From Tridacna crocea (lineage: Eukaryota; Mollusca; Bivalvia; Cardiida; Cardiidae), in the NCBI GenBank assembly GCA_943736015.1, contig OX031071.1, forward strand, positions 33,450,619 to 33,514,618: DNA of 64,000 bases. The letters are read 5' to 3'. A model generated the notes under the pieces. It saw only the letters and a list, made by a program, of their open reading frames with translations, was not told the DNA's origin and did no database searches. A program made the translations under genes and the position numbers. This document shows positions 9,981 through 20,298 of this stretch, piece by piece; positions within the stretch are counted from its first letter, which is position 1, and each line of letters opens with the position of its first letter.

Positions 9981-10268
9981 GTTGAAAAATAGATAACATG
10001 CTGGTAGCCATTATTTCGCCCTTCTCTTCAATGTTTTCAATTTTTTCTACCTACCCTAAGACCATAAAACACGGTACCATTGATGAACGGTTAAAGGAAC
10101 ACAAAAATGAGGTTTTTTGTATCTAACAATAGGGCCTAACATTTCTGACAGAGAAACAAAAATTGATCTGTAAATCTCATCCCTCACCAAATACAACACC
10201 GCTTATCCGCTACCCATTTTCATTCCTCAAGTTATCAGTTATTGACTCTTACACAACCAGTGTATCTG
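9981..10268. other. Mostly unassigned; a decayed hairpin near 10000-10055
   Basis: ACATGCTGGTAGCC followed by TTCTCTTCAATGTTTTC looks like an eroded TH-MITE core. The rest is unrecognised. Confidence 0.35.
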
Positions 10269-10497
10269 TTATCTCATTACCACTCAATCCCTACTTTTGA
10301 CGCCCCTGAGAAAGAAACATTTAGAAAACATGGTGGGAAAAGGAGAAAATGCTGGTAACCAGCATATTCTCCTTTTCCCACCATGTTTTCTGCCCTTCAC
10401 AAAACAAATTTCAAATTTTCAGTCACTTTTATTTTGTCGTCTGCAAATGCTTTCAATCTGGACAAGTCTATAATATTGTTGTTTGGTAATGAGTTAT
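10269..10497 (+). mobile_element. Complete TH-MITE with TTAT target duplication
   Basis: 229 bp flanked by TTAT on both sides (10269-10272, 10494-10497). The stem carries a paired change: left arm ACATGGTGGG and right arm CCCACCATGT, where most copies have ACATTGTGGG and CCCACAATGT. Confidence 0.9.
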
Positions 10498-11760
10498 GCA
10501 CTTTCACCCACCCGCTTATCTACTACTTATTTTCACCCTTCCAAGATATCTCGTATTGACTTTACACCGCCCGTGTATCTGTTATGCACTTTCTATCGCC
10601 CGCTTATCAGCTGCTCATTTTCTCCCTCAAAGTAATCTGTTATTGACTTTTACAAGGTCCTTGTATCCGTTATGTACTTTCATACACCCCTACTTATCTG
10701 CTACTTCACCAAACAAGTTATCTGTTATTGAGACTTGAATACCGCCCGTGTATCTGTTATGCACTTTCATACACCCCTACTTATCTGCTACCTCACCAAC
10801 CAAGTTATCTGTTATTGAGACTTGAACACCGCCCGTGTATCTGTTCTGCACTTTTACCCGCCCGCTTATCTACTACTCATTTTCAACCCTTCAAGTTATA
10901 TGTTATTGACTTGTGCACTGCTTGCGTATCTGTGATGCATTTTTACCCGCCCGCATATCTGCTACTCATTTTCACACCTTCAAGTTATATGTTATTGAAT
11001 CGTACACTGCTTGCGTATCTTTTATGGACTTTTACCCGTCCCCTTATCTGCTACTTATTTTCAACCACTTTTTTTTCTGTTATTGACTTTTATACCGCCC
11101 GCGTATCTTTTATGCACTTCCACCAGCCCCCTTATCTGATACTCTGACTTTAATACCGCCCTCGCATCTGTTATGTACCTTCAGCTCCCGTATCTGTGTT
11201 TCTCTTTTACCCCGCGCATCTGTTGTGTACCTTCAGCTCCCGTATCTGTGTTTCTCATTTACCCCGCGCATCTGTTGTGTACCTTCAGCTCCCGTATCTG
11301 TGTTTCTCTTTTACCCTACTGGCAAACATCTTCTGTCTTAATAATCATTTTTACCGTTTCATTATAATCTTCTTTCAGATGGGATCTGATTATAATGATC
11401 AAAGTTTACCACCCATCCCTTCTTTAGCCGTTCTCTATGTATATGCTATCCAATTATAGATTTCTCTCTTATTCACGCATACTCGCTTATCTGTATTTTC
11501 CTTTTACCCCACCTGCGTACCTATTATGTATTTCTTCCGACCGTTTATCTGTAATTTACCTTAATCCAGTCTTCATATACTAGTGTGTTACGCACTTTCA
11601 CCCAGACAGTAATCTTCTGTTATCCACTTTTAGCCCATCCGACCCTACCCCACATTTTCGCTGTTGTGTTATCGACTTTTACCTCTCTCACTTATGAGAT
11701 TAATGCCCTCTGCCCCCTTATTACCTTCTTATATAACTGGGTCTCTTTTTTTTACTTCTC
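10498..11760 (+). repeat. Degenerate minisatellite, ~90-bp and 52-bp units
   Basis: Units alternate CCGCCCGTGTATCTGTTATGC with CTTATCTGCTACTCATTTTC and GTTATCTGTTATTGAC. Markers near 10741, 10831, 10916, 11004 and 11094 give a ~90 bp period. From 11177 a tighter 52-bp unit (ACCTTCAGCTCCCGTATCTG) occurs three times (11177, 11229, 11281). The strand is strongly pyrimidine-rich, so the long open frames across it are compositional, not genes. Confidence 0.75.
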
Positions 11761-12190
11761 TTTTACCTGTTTCCCCTACCACACCTTCAACCTCGCTCTG
11801 CGTTCTTCTTCCCTTGCCTCTCATCCTCTCTACTTCAGACAGGTGGGCAAAGGGAAGGGATGACGGGACTGAATGCTAAAAGTGTCAGGTGCTGCCATTA
11901 TGCGTACCTCAACTACTTTGTTTTTAGTCACAGTTACGTGTTTTCCGAGTACACAAGTCATGTTTTATTCACTGCTTATTTCGTTTTACAGCGGGTAGCC
12001 GTTATTGATGATAAGACAGCTATACGATTTATTTGTACAACAAATGATAAATCTGTCCATCAAAATACCCCCACGGCCGTCTGGGTTCCTCTGAGCATAA
12101 TGAATTAGAAAAAAAAAGTGTCATTAAGAAAAAGTTTATTAGGCACCCTTGTATCTGAAAACTTCAAGACTCTGATAGGAAGACGAAGTA
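11761..12190. other. No identifiable feature
   Basis: Low-copy sequence after the minisatellite. No recognised frame, SINE box or terminal repeat. Confidence 0.5.
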
Positions 12191-12194
12191 GGCG

Positions 12195-12198
<4 letters not shown>

Positions 12199-12231
<33 letters not shown>
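12199..12231. repeat. (GA)n microsatellite
   Basis: An uninterrupted GA dinucleotide run. Confidence 0.95.
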
Positions 12232-12233
<2 letters not shown>

Positions 12234-12530
12234 AAAGAAACATAATCTGTTGAAGTACATCGACTTTCTTTTTCTAGAAAAATACATAAATGCCATTTTT
12301 AAAATTTGAATGTTTTTGCTGAACTGTTTGGACAATTTTGAACAGTAAATAACTGTGTATTTAGTAGAACTTTTGGATAGGTTCAGACACCATCACAAAG
12401 CTCCTCGACCTTGGAAAACGATCCACAATCGACTATTTTATTGCGCAATCGAGGTACGCAGGTTTTTACGAAACATTCATGCGGTTTGGTAATCCTTCAG
12501 CGATGTATGTCATGTTTTTCTGACCCGACT

Positions 12531-12640
12531 TTTCAAAACGTCGTCGGAAAAGGAGAAAATGCAGGGTACCAGCATATTCTCCCTTTTCCTACGATGTATC
12601 CGATCTTACAAACACAAATTCAGTCATTAAAATAACGTCC
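12531..12640 (+). mobile_element. TH-MITE core fragment
   Basis: GTCGTCGGAAAAGGAGAAAA and CTCCCTTTTCCTACGATG are the two stem arms; CGTCG/CGATG differ from consensus in a partly matched way. The termini are lost. Confidence 0.65.
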
Positions 12641-12812
12641 AATTAATGTTCAGTTGTTGATATTCAATATGTTCAAGTGTAAAATTCTATCCGTGGGTAA
12701 TAAGTAAATGTATATATTTTTTCCCTTCCATAAGCTGAACTTATACCGTGCGAAAACAATGTTTAGTACTTGACGCAGATAAGTTCTAAAATATTATGAC
12801 AGGGGATATATT

Positions 12813-13041
12813 TAACCCTTTACTTCATAGATACCGGTTTCTACGCATCGCTTGTAGGAGCCTTTGGAAAACATTGTGGCAAATGGTGAAATTGCTCGTG
12901 TCGAGCAATTTCACCATTTGTCACAATGTTTTCTATGCTATCAAAAGATATCCTATACACATAAAAAATCGGCTTCAGCCTTGCTGTTATCTAGGGTCAA
13001 TTAGAGATACCATAGAAATGCTTTATGGGGTAAAGGGTTAA
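12813..13041 (+). mobile_element. Highly divergent TH-MITE with a rewritten but still paired stem
   Basis: TTAA at both ends (12813-12816, 13038-13041), CCCTTTAC/GTAAAGGG termini and the usual 229 bp are retained, while the sequence between termini and stem is largely unlike other copies. The stem is GTGGCAAATGGTGAAATTGC on the left and GCAATTTCACCATTTGTCAC on the right: five departures from consensus in the left arm are each answered in the right arm, leaving one G:T pair. Confidence 0.85.
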
Positions 13042-13065
13042 TACATAAATGTCAAAACAATATAG

Positions 13066-13535
13066 CAGACTTTATTTCATGCTTTCCGGTAGGATATCGA
13101 GAAATAGCAGTGAAAATATTTTTCGATCTTACACTGGTACCACCAGTGAAAATACCGATTTTCACGTTCTTGTTGCCTAGGTAAATTTCGCGTGCCTAAC
13201 AACCAGATGGGAAATATGACGTCATATACCTTACATTTCTCGCGCTTGACGTAACGTTGCTATGCGGGAGGGGTACGCCACGGGGAATAATGGAAAAGAA
13301 CTGTACTGAATTTTGATAAAGCTCCTCCCAGAAATGGTTAAAAGCATGAAATAAATAGAACATTTGTTTTTTTTCGGTGAAAGATCGAAATTTATTTCAT
13401 CTCGTGAACACCACCGGTAATATTTTCACTCGTGGCTGCGCCACTCGTGAAAATATTACCGATGGTGTCCACTCGATGAAATAAATTTCGATCTTTCACC
13501 GAAAAAAACAAATATCCTCTATATCCTTTGCAATA
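13066..13535 (+). mobile_element. GATC-hairpin element, best-preserved copy
   Basis: It starts CATGCTTTCCGGTAGGATATC and ends ATATCCTCTATATCCT; AGGATAT and ATATCCT form short terminal inverted repeats. A large inverted repeat sits at the 3' side (next entry). No coding frame. Other copies: 5145-5640, 62305-62825, and minus strand 21785-23650 with insertions. Confidence 0.7.
13362..13514. repeat. ~150-bp palindrome in the GATC-hairpin element
   Basis: Arms of ~70 bp: ATTTGTTTTTTTTCGGTG, GAAAGATCGAAATTTATTTC and CCGGTAATATTTTCACTCGT pair with ACGAGTGAAAATATTACCG, GAAATAAATTTCGATCTTTC and CACCGAAAAAAACAAAT. The loop is only a few bases. Strong cruciform potential. Confidence 0.9.
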
Positions 13536-13742
13536 GTAGTGTAGATGCAATCTGCAGTAATGATAAGAGTTAAAACCAATCCATGGCCGAGGATTTCAAA
13601 AACTTGTCAAATTCATAAATTATTTCTTGCTACAATCAGTCAGATGAAAGACGTTTTAGTTTAATTAACCGAGAGAAAAACAGTTTCTTGTTTCTGAAAA
13701 TTCTTATTTCTTCAAACCACTTCCTAATTACGGTTCATCCTG

Positions 13743-13971
13743 TTAACCAATTACCACACAATTCCTACTTTTGACGATCCTGAGAAAGAAGCCTTTAGAA
13801 AACATCGTGGGAAAAGGAGAAAATGCTGGTTACCAGCATTTTCTCCTTTTCCTACAATTTTTTTTACCCTTCACAAAACAAATCTCAAATTTCCAGTCAC
13901 TTTTATTTTGTCGCCTGCAAATGCTTTCAATATGGGCAAGCCTAAAATTTTGTCGTTTGGTAATGAGTTAA
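13743..13971 (+). mobile_element. Complete TH-MITE
   Basis: TTAA 13743-13746 and 13968-13971; 229 bp. The left arm has ACATCGTGGG but the right arm is eroded (TTTTCCTACAATTTTTTT), so this copy shows uncompensated decay. Confidence 0.9.
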
Positions 13972-14110
13972 CCTTTTACAGCACAAATCATGAATTTCAC
14001 AACTTTGTGAAGATGAAAACTTTGAGACATAGGAGTAATTGTTCGTACTAGCAATTGCTCCTTTTCTCTTAAGATTTTCAATTAAAGTCGACATGAGTAT
14101 TGTCTTTCCT
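13968..14110 (+). mobile_element. Truncated TH-MITE sharing the previous TTAA
   Basis: TTAACCTTTTACAGCACA leads to a short alternative stem, AGGAGTAATTG and CAATTGCTCCT, then ends near the next copy. Confidence 0.5.
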
Positions 14111-14338
14111 TTAACTCTTTGCTACACACTCTTATGACTCGGAGAAAAAAAAAAAACTTTTGGAAAACATCCTTGGAAAAAAAAAAACAGCTTTTAACTA
14201 GTATATTTTTTCGTTTCTCACAATTTTTTCTACCCTTTCGGTGACAAATTTATCATTTGAGAAATATCTAAGTTTGCCGTCTGCTTATGCTATCAATTCG
14301 AACACGTCTTAACATTTTGTCATTTGATACGAAATTAA
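14111..14338 (+). mobile_element. Old TH-MITE with eroded stem
   Basis: TTAA 14111-14114 and 14335-14338 and the family's full length are kept. Both arms have collapsed into A and T runs. TTGCCGTCTGCTTATGC marks the right half. Confidence 0.75.
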
Positions 14339-14696
14339 AGTGTTTCTTTTCTTTTTAGTAAGATTTACTCATTGTGGTGCAGCATTAGTGGCGGTACTAT
14401 ATTCTTATTATCATCCGTAACTGACACCTTTTCCCCTTTTGGCACTTTTTTTTTCTTTTACTTGTTAAATCAATTGATAAATTAATAAAATAGGACTGAT
14501 ACCATCTAGAATCCATGGAAAGGAACTGTATAAGCTTACGCTTTCGTTCCAATCCATTTTGTAGCATTTTCTACGTATATTTTGTAACTGTCTTATTATA
14601 TTTTGTATGTAAAATGTTACAAATAAAATATGTTTAAACTAAACTATATTCTTATTCGCTTTTGAAAAGTACCTATGGAGGCAGCCATATTGTCAA
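14339..14696. other. No identifiable feature
   Basis: AT-rich low-copy sequence with no recognised repeat or reading frame. Confidence 0.45.
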
Positions 14697-14840
14697 ATCA
14701 TTTCGTAACTAGGTCATGCCGTACCTAGGCCATTTCGTATAATTTTGGTCATTTCGTACCCACCTATTCTTTTTATTTTGGTCATTTCGTATCCTTTTAG
14801 ATCATTTCGTATCCACTTTGGTCATTTAATATCCAGGTTT
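14697..14840 (+). repeat. Short minisatellite (TTTGGTCATTTCGTA)n
   Basis: About six degenerate copies of GGTCATTTCGTAYCC at 18-30 bp spacing. Confidence 0.7.
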
Positions 14841-15554
14841 TTTTTATATCAATTTGGTAATTCTGAGCCTAGCCTTAATTCTATTTTCTTGTGTTGTTTC
14901 TCTAATAACAACTGCTTTTGTTCATAGCCCAAAATGAAATCAAGTTAAATTTCGCCCAAGAATAGCTATGATTGTGTCTTACCATTATTGGTTCTTTTTT
15001 TAAGTTTTGAGTTGCATTTTAAGGATGGCTTAGGACTTTTCAATTAATTTCTCACCGAGTTCTGCAAAAAATTACTTTGGTCAATTTAAAATGCTGAAAT
15101 GTGCAATTTTTCTTTTTTCGAATCAACTGATTTGCGGCGCCACTGATGTTATGCATCAATATCTTCTTGTTCTTTCTTATTTTAAAACCTAGCTTGTAAT
15201 GTAAAGAGTTAAATGCCATGTGTAATGATTGCTAGCATTGGCAGAGAATGTAAGGTGTCATACCTGTAACTTCTAGGTCGATTTAAATACCATCTTTAAA
15301 CCTCTGCTTCTCTTTTCCAGACAAAGCGAGAGGTTTGTTGAACGTTTCTATGAAAAGTATGTCCCATGAAATTTTCTGTTGGAAAAGAAAATCGTTTGGG
15401 TTCGAGGAAATGACATCCTTTTTGCTATTCTTCTTCAATCACAAAATAGAACTACTCACAATAAAAATTATCCGATCAAAATCGAAAACAAAGTTTAAAC
15501 TAATCTTTGTCCTCCGTATTTGCCTACTATATGGCATAGGGCATTTGAACATTT
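14841..15554. other. No identifiable feature
   Basis: Low-copy DNA. An 88-codon frame (15335-15601) has no recognised motif and runs into the hairpin that follows, so it is not called. Confidence 0.45.
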
Positions 15555-15621
15555 GCGTAAAGTGTCGTCTCGGATTAGCCTGCGCAGTCCGCGCAGGCTA
15601 ATCCGAGACGGCACTTTACGC
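15555..15621. repeat. 67-bp hairpin (GCGTAAAGTG family), with a half copy at 15677-15712
   Basis: GCGTAAAGTGTCGTCTCGGA ... TCCGAGACGGCACTTTACGC form a nearly perfect stem around TGCGCAGTCCGCGCA. The half copy keeps only AAGTGTCGTCTCGGATTAGC and a CGCGGACTGCG remnant. Confidence 0.9.
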
Positions 15622-15712
15622 CTATATAAGATTTTGTCATAGAGTAGACTTGAGCAAAATCACATTGGAACAGAAAGTGTCGTCTCGGATTAGCCTACGC
15701 GGACTGCGACGA

Positions 15713-16138
15713 TGAAGCGTTGGAAATGGTCCATCACGGATTTTTAGAGAATCGGTCAATAAAACGTTGATACTGGGACAAAATTATAACTCCTGGCTTT
15801 TGGGGATTTGGGACTTTATTGGCGATTCCTGGAGAGAAACTGTCATCAAAGAAATGTCTAGTTCGTTGATATATAATTATTTACTTATTTATGTGTATGA
15901 TGTAAAACACTTGCATTCCATTCTCAGTAGTATATGGGCATTTCTACGGCAGCCAGTGTACTTGCATGTAATTAATTCCATTGCAGCAGGTATACTTGTG
16001 TATTAGAGATTCAACAACGGCTTGTGTACTGGCATACTAGGGTTTCTTGCATACTAATGACTCTTCGGCGACACTTGTCACAACTAAGGAAAAGGTATGT
16101 AACAGTAATTCATGCCTCTCTCAACAGTATACCAGTGT
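15713..16138. other. No identifiable feature
   Basis: Low-copy sequence between the hairpin and the next MITE. Nothing supported. Confidence 0.45.
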
Positions 16139-16370
16139 TTATCCCTTTACAAGACGAGTACATTTTAGTCTTGTCCAAATTGAAAGCATTTGCAGACGAT
16201 AATTTCAATGTGGCTCAAATGGTGCATTTTCTAATAGGGTAGAAAACATTGTGGGAAAGGGAGAAAATGCTGGTGACCAGCATTTTCTTCTTTTCTCACA
16301 ATGTTTTCAAAAGGCTTCTTTTCACTTTTCAAGGAGCGTCGAAAGTCAGCATTGTGTGGTAAATGGTTAT
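16139..16370 (-). mobile_element. Complete TH-MITE with TTAT target duplication
   Basis: TTAT flanks both sides (16139-16142, 16367-16370). Left CCCTTTACAAGACGAG, right GTGTGGTAAATGG. The stem is GTGGGAAAGGGAGAAAATGC against GCATTTTCTTCTTTTCTCAC. Confidence 0.85.
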
Positions 16371-16603
16371 ACGGCGATTTAACAGCGACCAGTACACCTA
16401 CATCGCATTATCTCCCGCTAAATGGCATTCTACAAATACACCTCTATCTAATTTGGGCATCCTGGATACAGAACCGGACCTTTCTACTCGGCAATCGTTA
16501 CTTTCAAATTCAGTCTAAAATAAACGTTTACCCAATAAAACGCTACCTGGGCTATTCATTCATCTATGGTCAGCTAGCATGTAACCTATGTACCAGCTAT
16601 TTA
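16371..16603. other. No identifiable feature
   Basis: Spacer between two complete MITEs, unrecognised. Confidence 0.4.
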
Positions 16604-16832
16604 TTAACCCATTACCACACAATCCCTACTTTTGACCCCCCTGGAAAAGATGCCTTTTGAAAACATTGTGGGAAAAGCAGAAAATGCTGATAACCAGCAT
16701 TTTCTCCTTTTCCCACGATGTTTCCTACCCTTCACAACACTAATTTCAAATTTTCAGTCAATTTCATTTTGTCGTCTGCAAATGCTTTCGATTTGGACAA
16801 GCCTAAAATACTGTCGTTTGGTAATTAGTTAA
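16604..16832 (+). mobile_element. Complete TH-MITE
   Basis: TTAA 16604-16607 and 16829-16832; 229 bp; stem GTGGGAAAAGCAGAAAATGC against GCATTTTCTCCTTTTCCCAC, one mismatch. Confidence 0.9.
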
Positions 16833-17240
16833 AACAGCCCTTACAGGCTCGAATTTAGCTTCGGTGGAAGCCCTACTTTTTCCTAGCATATGGGATCGGT
16901 GTTGCGCCATAGCAGACAGGTCAATTCTTCGAAGAATATGACATGCGCAGACAACGACCTGCGACAATTACGAAAAAGATAGTGGACTATGGAACACTGA
17001 TCAACGCCGAGTCACATTCTTTGCAGCCTGATCTGGGATCTACGCCTTCCGCAAAAGGTTCTTTTTCTTTCTCCTATGCTGCCGAAGGGGTTAAAATATG
17101 TATCTAGGCTGATAAGGGTAATAATCAGTAAATCTAGATATTGATCATTAACTGAATGATTGATGAGTAATGACCTAGAAATGTGACTAGGTTGATACCA
17201 TGGTTAATTAAACGTTGGGTTATATTGACTTTGTAGTAGG
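16833..17240. other. Mostly unassigned, with hairpin/SINE-tail traces
   Basis: GAAGAATATGACATGCGCAG and ACAACGA resemble the sequence following the SINE at 20110-20150. GCAGCCTGATCTGGGATC resembles the small GATC hairpins elsewhere. No gene. Confidence 0.35.
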
Positions 17241-17263
17241 GGAGAGAGAGAGAGAGAGTCAGA

Positions 17264-17299
<36 letters not shown>

Positions 17300-17306
17300 C
17301 AGAGAA
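17241..17306. repeat. (GA)n / (CAGAGA)n microsatellite
   Basis: A GA run grades into a CAGAGA hexanucleotide run. Confidence 0.95.
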
Positions 17307-17487
17307 TCATCTTTGATCTACACTGTCCAATAAAGAGATTTTTTTTTTTTAGAAATAACTTTCAAAAGGAAAGAAATTTTCATTCAACTTATTCAGCAGC
17401 TTCAGACCGATTAAACGTAACGTGTTGTATCCTATAATGGCATGGGTGAAAAAAAACAACTTGCTTTTTTCCCTGCTAAAAATATTA

Positions 17488-17650
17488 TTGACTTGTCTAA
17501 ATTGAAATATGGCTAAAATGATGAAAATTTTCAGTGAAAGGGTAAAAAACATCGTGGGAAAAGGAGAAAATGCTGGTAACCAGCATTTTCTCCTTATCCC
17601 ACGATGTTTTCGAAAGCCTTCATTTTCTCAGGGTGGTACAAAAACTCAGA
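17488..17650 (-). mobile_element. TH-MITE without its left terminus; paired stem change
   Basis: The stem reads ACATCGTGGGAAAAGGAGAA against TTCTCCTTATCCCACGATGT: the C/G change in CATCG is matched by CGATG. It ends near CTCAGGGTGGTACAAAAACT; neither TTAA is clear. Confidence 0.75.
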
Positions 17651-17896
17651 ATTACGTGTTGTAATTTGTTGTATCAGTCTGTCGAAGAAAAACCATTCTA
17701 ACATGACACGCGACTTTGGCTCTATAAACACAGTGCAAGGCAAACGTGGTGAAATCTGCGACAATCCACGTAGAGTGACGTCATTCAATGAGTGGGTTAT
17801 TCAATGGAACATAATCTTCATCCGCGTTTTTACTCTTAGTTTGAACTTGTTTTCCTTTCGTTAAGAATTCGCCATGTTAGAACCGAAATAATCTTC

Positions 17897-18199
17897 TGTT
17901 TTATCAAGCATCCCTGGAATAGATGGTATTTTAAAGATTTAAAGAAATAATGGTTTATTTAAGAAATAATCTTCTTTCTATCGTGGTATATCGTTCAATA
18001 AACCACGTTGTGAGTTATGAGGCGCAATGAATAACCCACTCGGGCTATCACCCTCGTGGATTATTTATTGTGCCTCATAACTCACAACTGTGGTTTATTT
18101 AACGATATACTACGATAGAAAGAAGATTATTTCTTAAATAAACCATTATTTCTTTAAATCTTTAAAATACCATCAATTCCAGGGATGCTTGATAAAACA
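17897..18199. mobile_element. 303-bp near-perfect palindromic fold-back element
   Basis: TGTTTTATCAAGCATCCCTGG at the left pairs with CCAGGGATGCTTGATAAAACA at the right, and arms of ~135 bp continue to the centre (ACCCACTCGGGCTATCACCC). Differences between arms are few. It abuts the GACA/GACG microsatellite. Confidence 0.9.
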
Positions 18200-18211
18200 T
18201 GTCGAGACGTT

Positions 18212-18340
18212 AACGGACAGACAGACAGAGAGAAGGACGGACGGACAGACGGACAGGTGGACGGACGGACGGACAGGCAGACAAACAGAGAGACAGACAG
18301 AGAGAGAGAGAGACAGAGACAGAGAGAGAGAGAGAGATTG
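18212..18340 (+). repeat. Compound microsatellite (GACA)n, (GACG)n, (GA)n
   Basis: Tetranucleotide runs of ACGG, ACAG and GAGA. Open frames across it on both strands are low-complexity and are not genes. Confidence 0.95.
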
Positions 18341-18459
18341 GAGACAGAGCATTTTCTATACAGAAAACTTAACCAAAATGAAAAGTTAACTAAAAAGGGA
18401 AGCAAAAAGGGTAGCCCTGACTGTGAAATTACACTAAAGACCGCGATATCAGTTCATAC

Positions 18460-18640
18460 AGTCTTACGAACAGTCCATAACAAAGAAACAAATAAATGCA
18501 TAGCTCAAATACAAACCACATCTGGCGGGATTCGAACATCTGAAGGGACAAATAGCCTATTTTTTCGAGGATTAAAATACCAATACCATACCCACTACGC
18601 CATAGAGATATCTCTCTGATGCAGTAAATGTTGTCAGACC
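18460..18640 (-). repeat. SINE, family S2
   Basis: GGCGGGATTCGAACATCTGA is the reverse B box and CCACTACGCCATAGAG the reverse A-box side; the same GAGATATCTCTCTGATGCAG continuation occurs as at 49260 and 50190. Confidence 0.75.
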
Positions 18641-18675
18641 TTAGGTCTACACTGCCCAATATTGTGAGTTTTAGT

Positions 18676-18855
18676 TTAACTCATTACCAAACGACAAAAT
18701 TTTAGATCGAAAGTATTTGCAGACGACAACATACTATTGTAAAGTTTTTAAAACTATTTAATTGAAACATCTAAATGTTATGTACAGATACCTTTAATTT
18801 GTCGTCTACAAATGCTTTCAATTTTGACAAGTGTAAAATTTTATCACGTGGTATA
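18676..18855. mobile_element. Fold-back TH-MITE made of two right ends
   Basis: The left side is a reversed right end (TTAACTCATTACCAAACGAC, ...TTTGCAGACGACA) and the right side is a direct right end (TTTGTCGTCTACAAATGC ... TTATCACGTGGTATAA). The normal stem is absent. Both termini are of the same type, so the element is itself an inverted repeat. Confidence 0.7.
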
Positions 18856-19533
18856 AACAAAAGGGCATTCATGGATGCGTTTCGTAATTCAGGTGAATTT
18901 ATTGAGAGATGGAGAATATCTCAAGTTTCATGGGAAATCCCGCGTAATTATCAATTTCTTGTAATTGAGTAATAAGACTGTGAAATGGATGGAAGTTAGT
19001 CACGTGTCCTGACATTATATATGAGCAATGCTCTGTAAAAAGGGGGCTTAATGCCATTTTATTTTTAAATTTTCTGCGTGTTCCAGGACCAGTTTAACTA
19101 CCACTTGATATATTTCGAAGTTCTAAACGGCCACTTTTAAGCTGTAATTTCCCGTAGACCTTTCCTCACATCCGCTGCCCTAAAAAGGGACTGCTTATTT
19201 GGTTTCTTTTTTTTGCAGAATAACAGACCGGTCTAAAAATATACCAGAGCCAAATTCTGAAGAGAATTCATTCAATTTTTGTCGAGGAAGAAATTATTTG
19301 CCGTTCATTTACTCAACATTGCCAATTGAAAAATCAAGTTTTTGGAAACTTCATACTTGATCTTATCGCATTACATTTTTTTCACAGAAAATAATTTTCA
19401 TGTTTTTTCTTATCGCTTACAAAAGTTGAGTACATGTATTTTATGCTTCCGAGTCTGTTTAATCTGTTTTGGCTGGTAGACACCACGCATGCGCAAGAAT
19501 GTAGTTTTCCTTTTTTATGGAAAAAGAGAGTCC
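18856..19533. other. No identifiable feature
   Basis: Low-copy AT-rich DNA. No domain, SINE box or terminal repeat was recognised. Confidence 0.45.
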
Positions 19534-19630
19534 TTAACCCATTAACACACTAATCCCTACTTTCGACGACCCTGAGAAAGGAGCCTTTAGAAAACGTTGT
19601 GTGAAAAGGAGAAAATGCTGGTAACCAGCA
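19534..19630 (+). mobile_element. Left half of a TH-MITE broken at the stem apex
   Basis: TTAA 19534-19537, CCCATTAACACACTAAT, left arm AAAACGTTGTGTGAAAAGGA through CTGGTAACCAGCA; the sequence then switches to an unrelated hairpin at the loop. Confidence 0.8.
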
Positions 19631-19690
19631 AAGATCAGACTGCACATAACGTGCAGTCTGATCTTTGATCTACACTGTCCGATAAGGAGA
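19629..19690. repeat. Small hairpin repeat (AAGATCAGACTGCAC family)
   Basis: AAAGATCAGACTGCAC pairs with GTGCAGTCTGATCTTT and is followed by GATCTACACTGTCC. Related hairpins: 21437-21503, 27511-27571, 33165-33190 and 41735-41775. Confidence 0.8.
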
Positions 19691-19830
19691 TATTATTCCA
19701 CAAACGTATTGATAAAAGCCATTTTTCTCCATTGCTACTTTATAGCGCGTATTACTACAATCTCCTCAATATCGGGGAGAGTGATGCGTCGTATAGGACA
19801 GGTCGAATCTGTGAAGAATAGGACTTGTCA

Positions 19831-20110
19831 GCTGATATAGCTCAGTAGATAGAGCGTAGGACTAGTGAACACAATGTTTCGGATCACTACAGGTTGGGGT
19901 TCGAATCCCCGGCTTGCCAACTAAGATTACTAATAGTCTTTCGGGTGAGACATTAAACCGAGGTCCCGTGTGACGGTGCTATACACCGAGCACGTTAAAG
20001 AACCAGGCGAAGCTCTCAGTAGTTTCGTCCTGTATCCTTGCACTATCCCCCGTAACAACTAAACATCTTCTGGGGGCGTCGTTCAGATGGGCAACCGGTA
20101 GCGACGATAA
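19831..20110 (+). repeat. SINE, family S3
   Basis: The tRNA-like head has an A box (TAGCTCAGTAGATAGAGCG) and B box (GGGGTTCGAATCCCCGG). A conserved central block follows (TTTCGGGTGAGACATTAAAC, GGTCCCGTGTGACGG, CACGTTAAAGAACC) and a tail with GTAGCGACGATAAATAA. The A-to-B spacing is too long for a working tRNA. A minus copy is at 23655-24065. Confidence 0.75.
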
Positions 20111-20298
20111 ATAAACGAAAATAACCAAGAATATGACATGTGCAGACAACGATACGTACTGACCTATGTAGGCGATGGGGGGGGGGTCTAAAAATGGGAA
20201 GTAACTCAAAAGATTGTTTTCAGAATATGTGATAGGCAATTGTCGTTCCTGACAGGCTACACACGGACAAGGAAGAAAATAAAATAGTTTCAGATCCT

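Noticed and set aside
10496..11459. Several 64-139 codon frames
   Set aside because: They translate a pyrimidine-rich minisatellite; repeated peptides follow the DNA repeat and change frame freely.
18185..18619. 144-codon frame rich in D, R, Q and E
   Set aside because: It translates a GACA/GACG/GA microsatellite into a SINE; low complexity in every frame.
19831..19920. tRNA gene candidate
   Set aside because: A and B boxes are present but the spacing is too long and no cloverleaf forms; the conserved SINE body follows.
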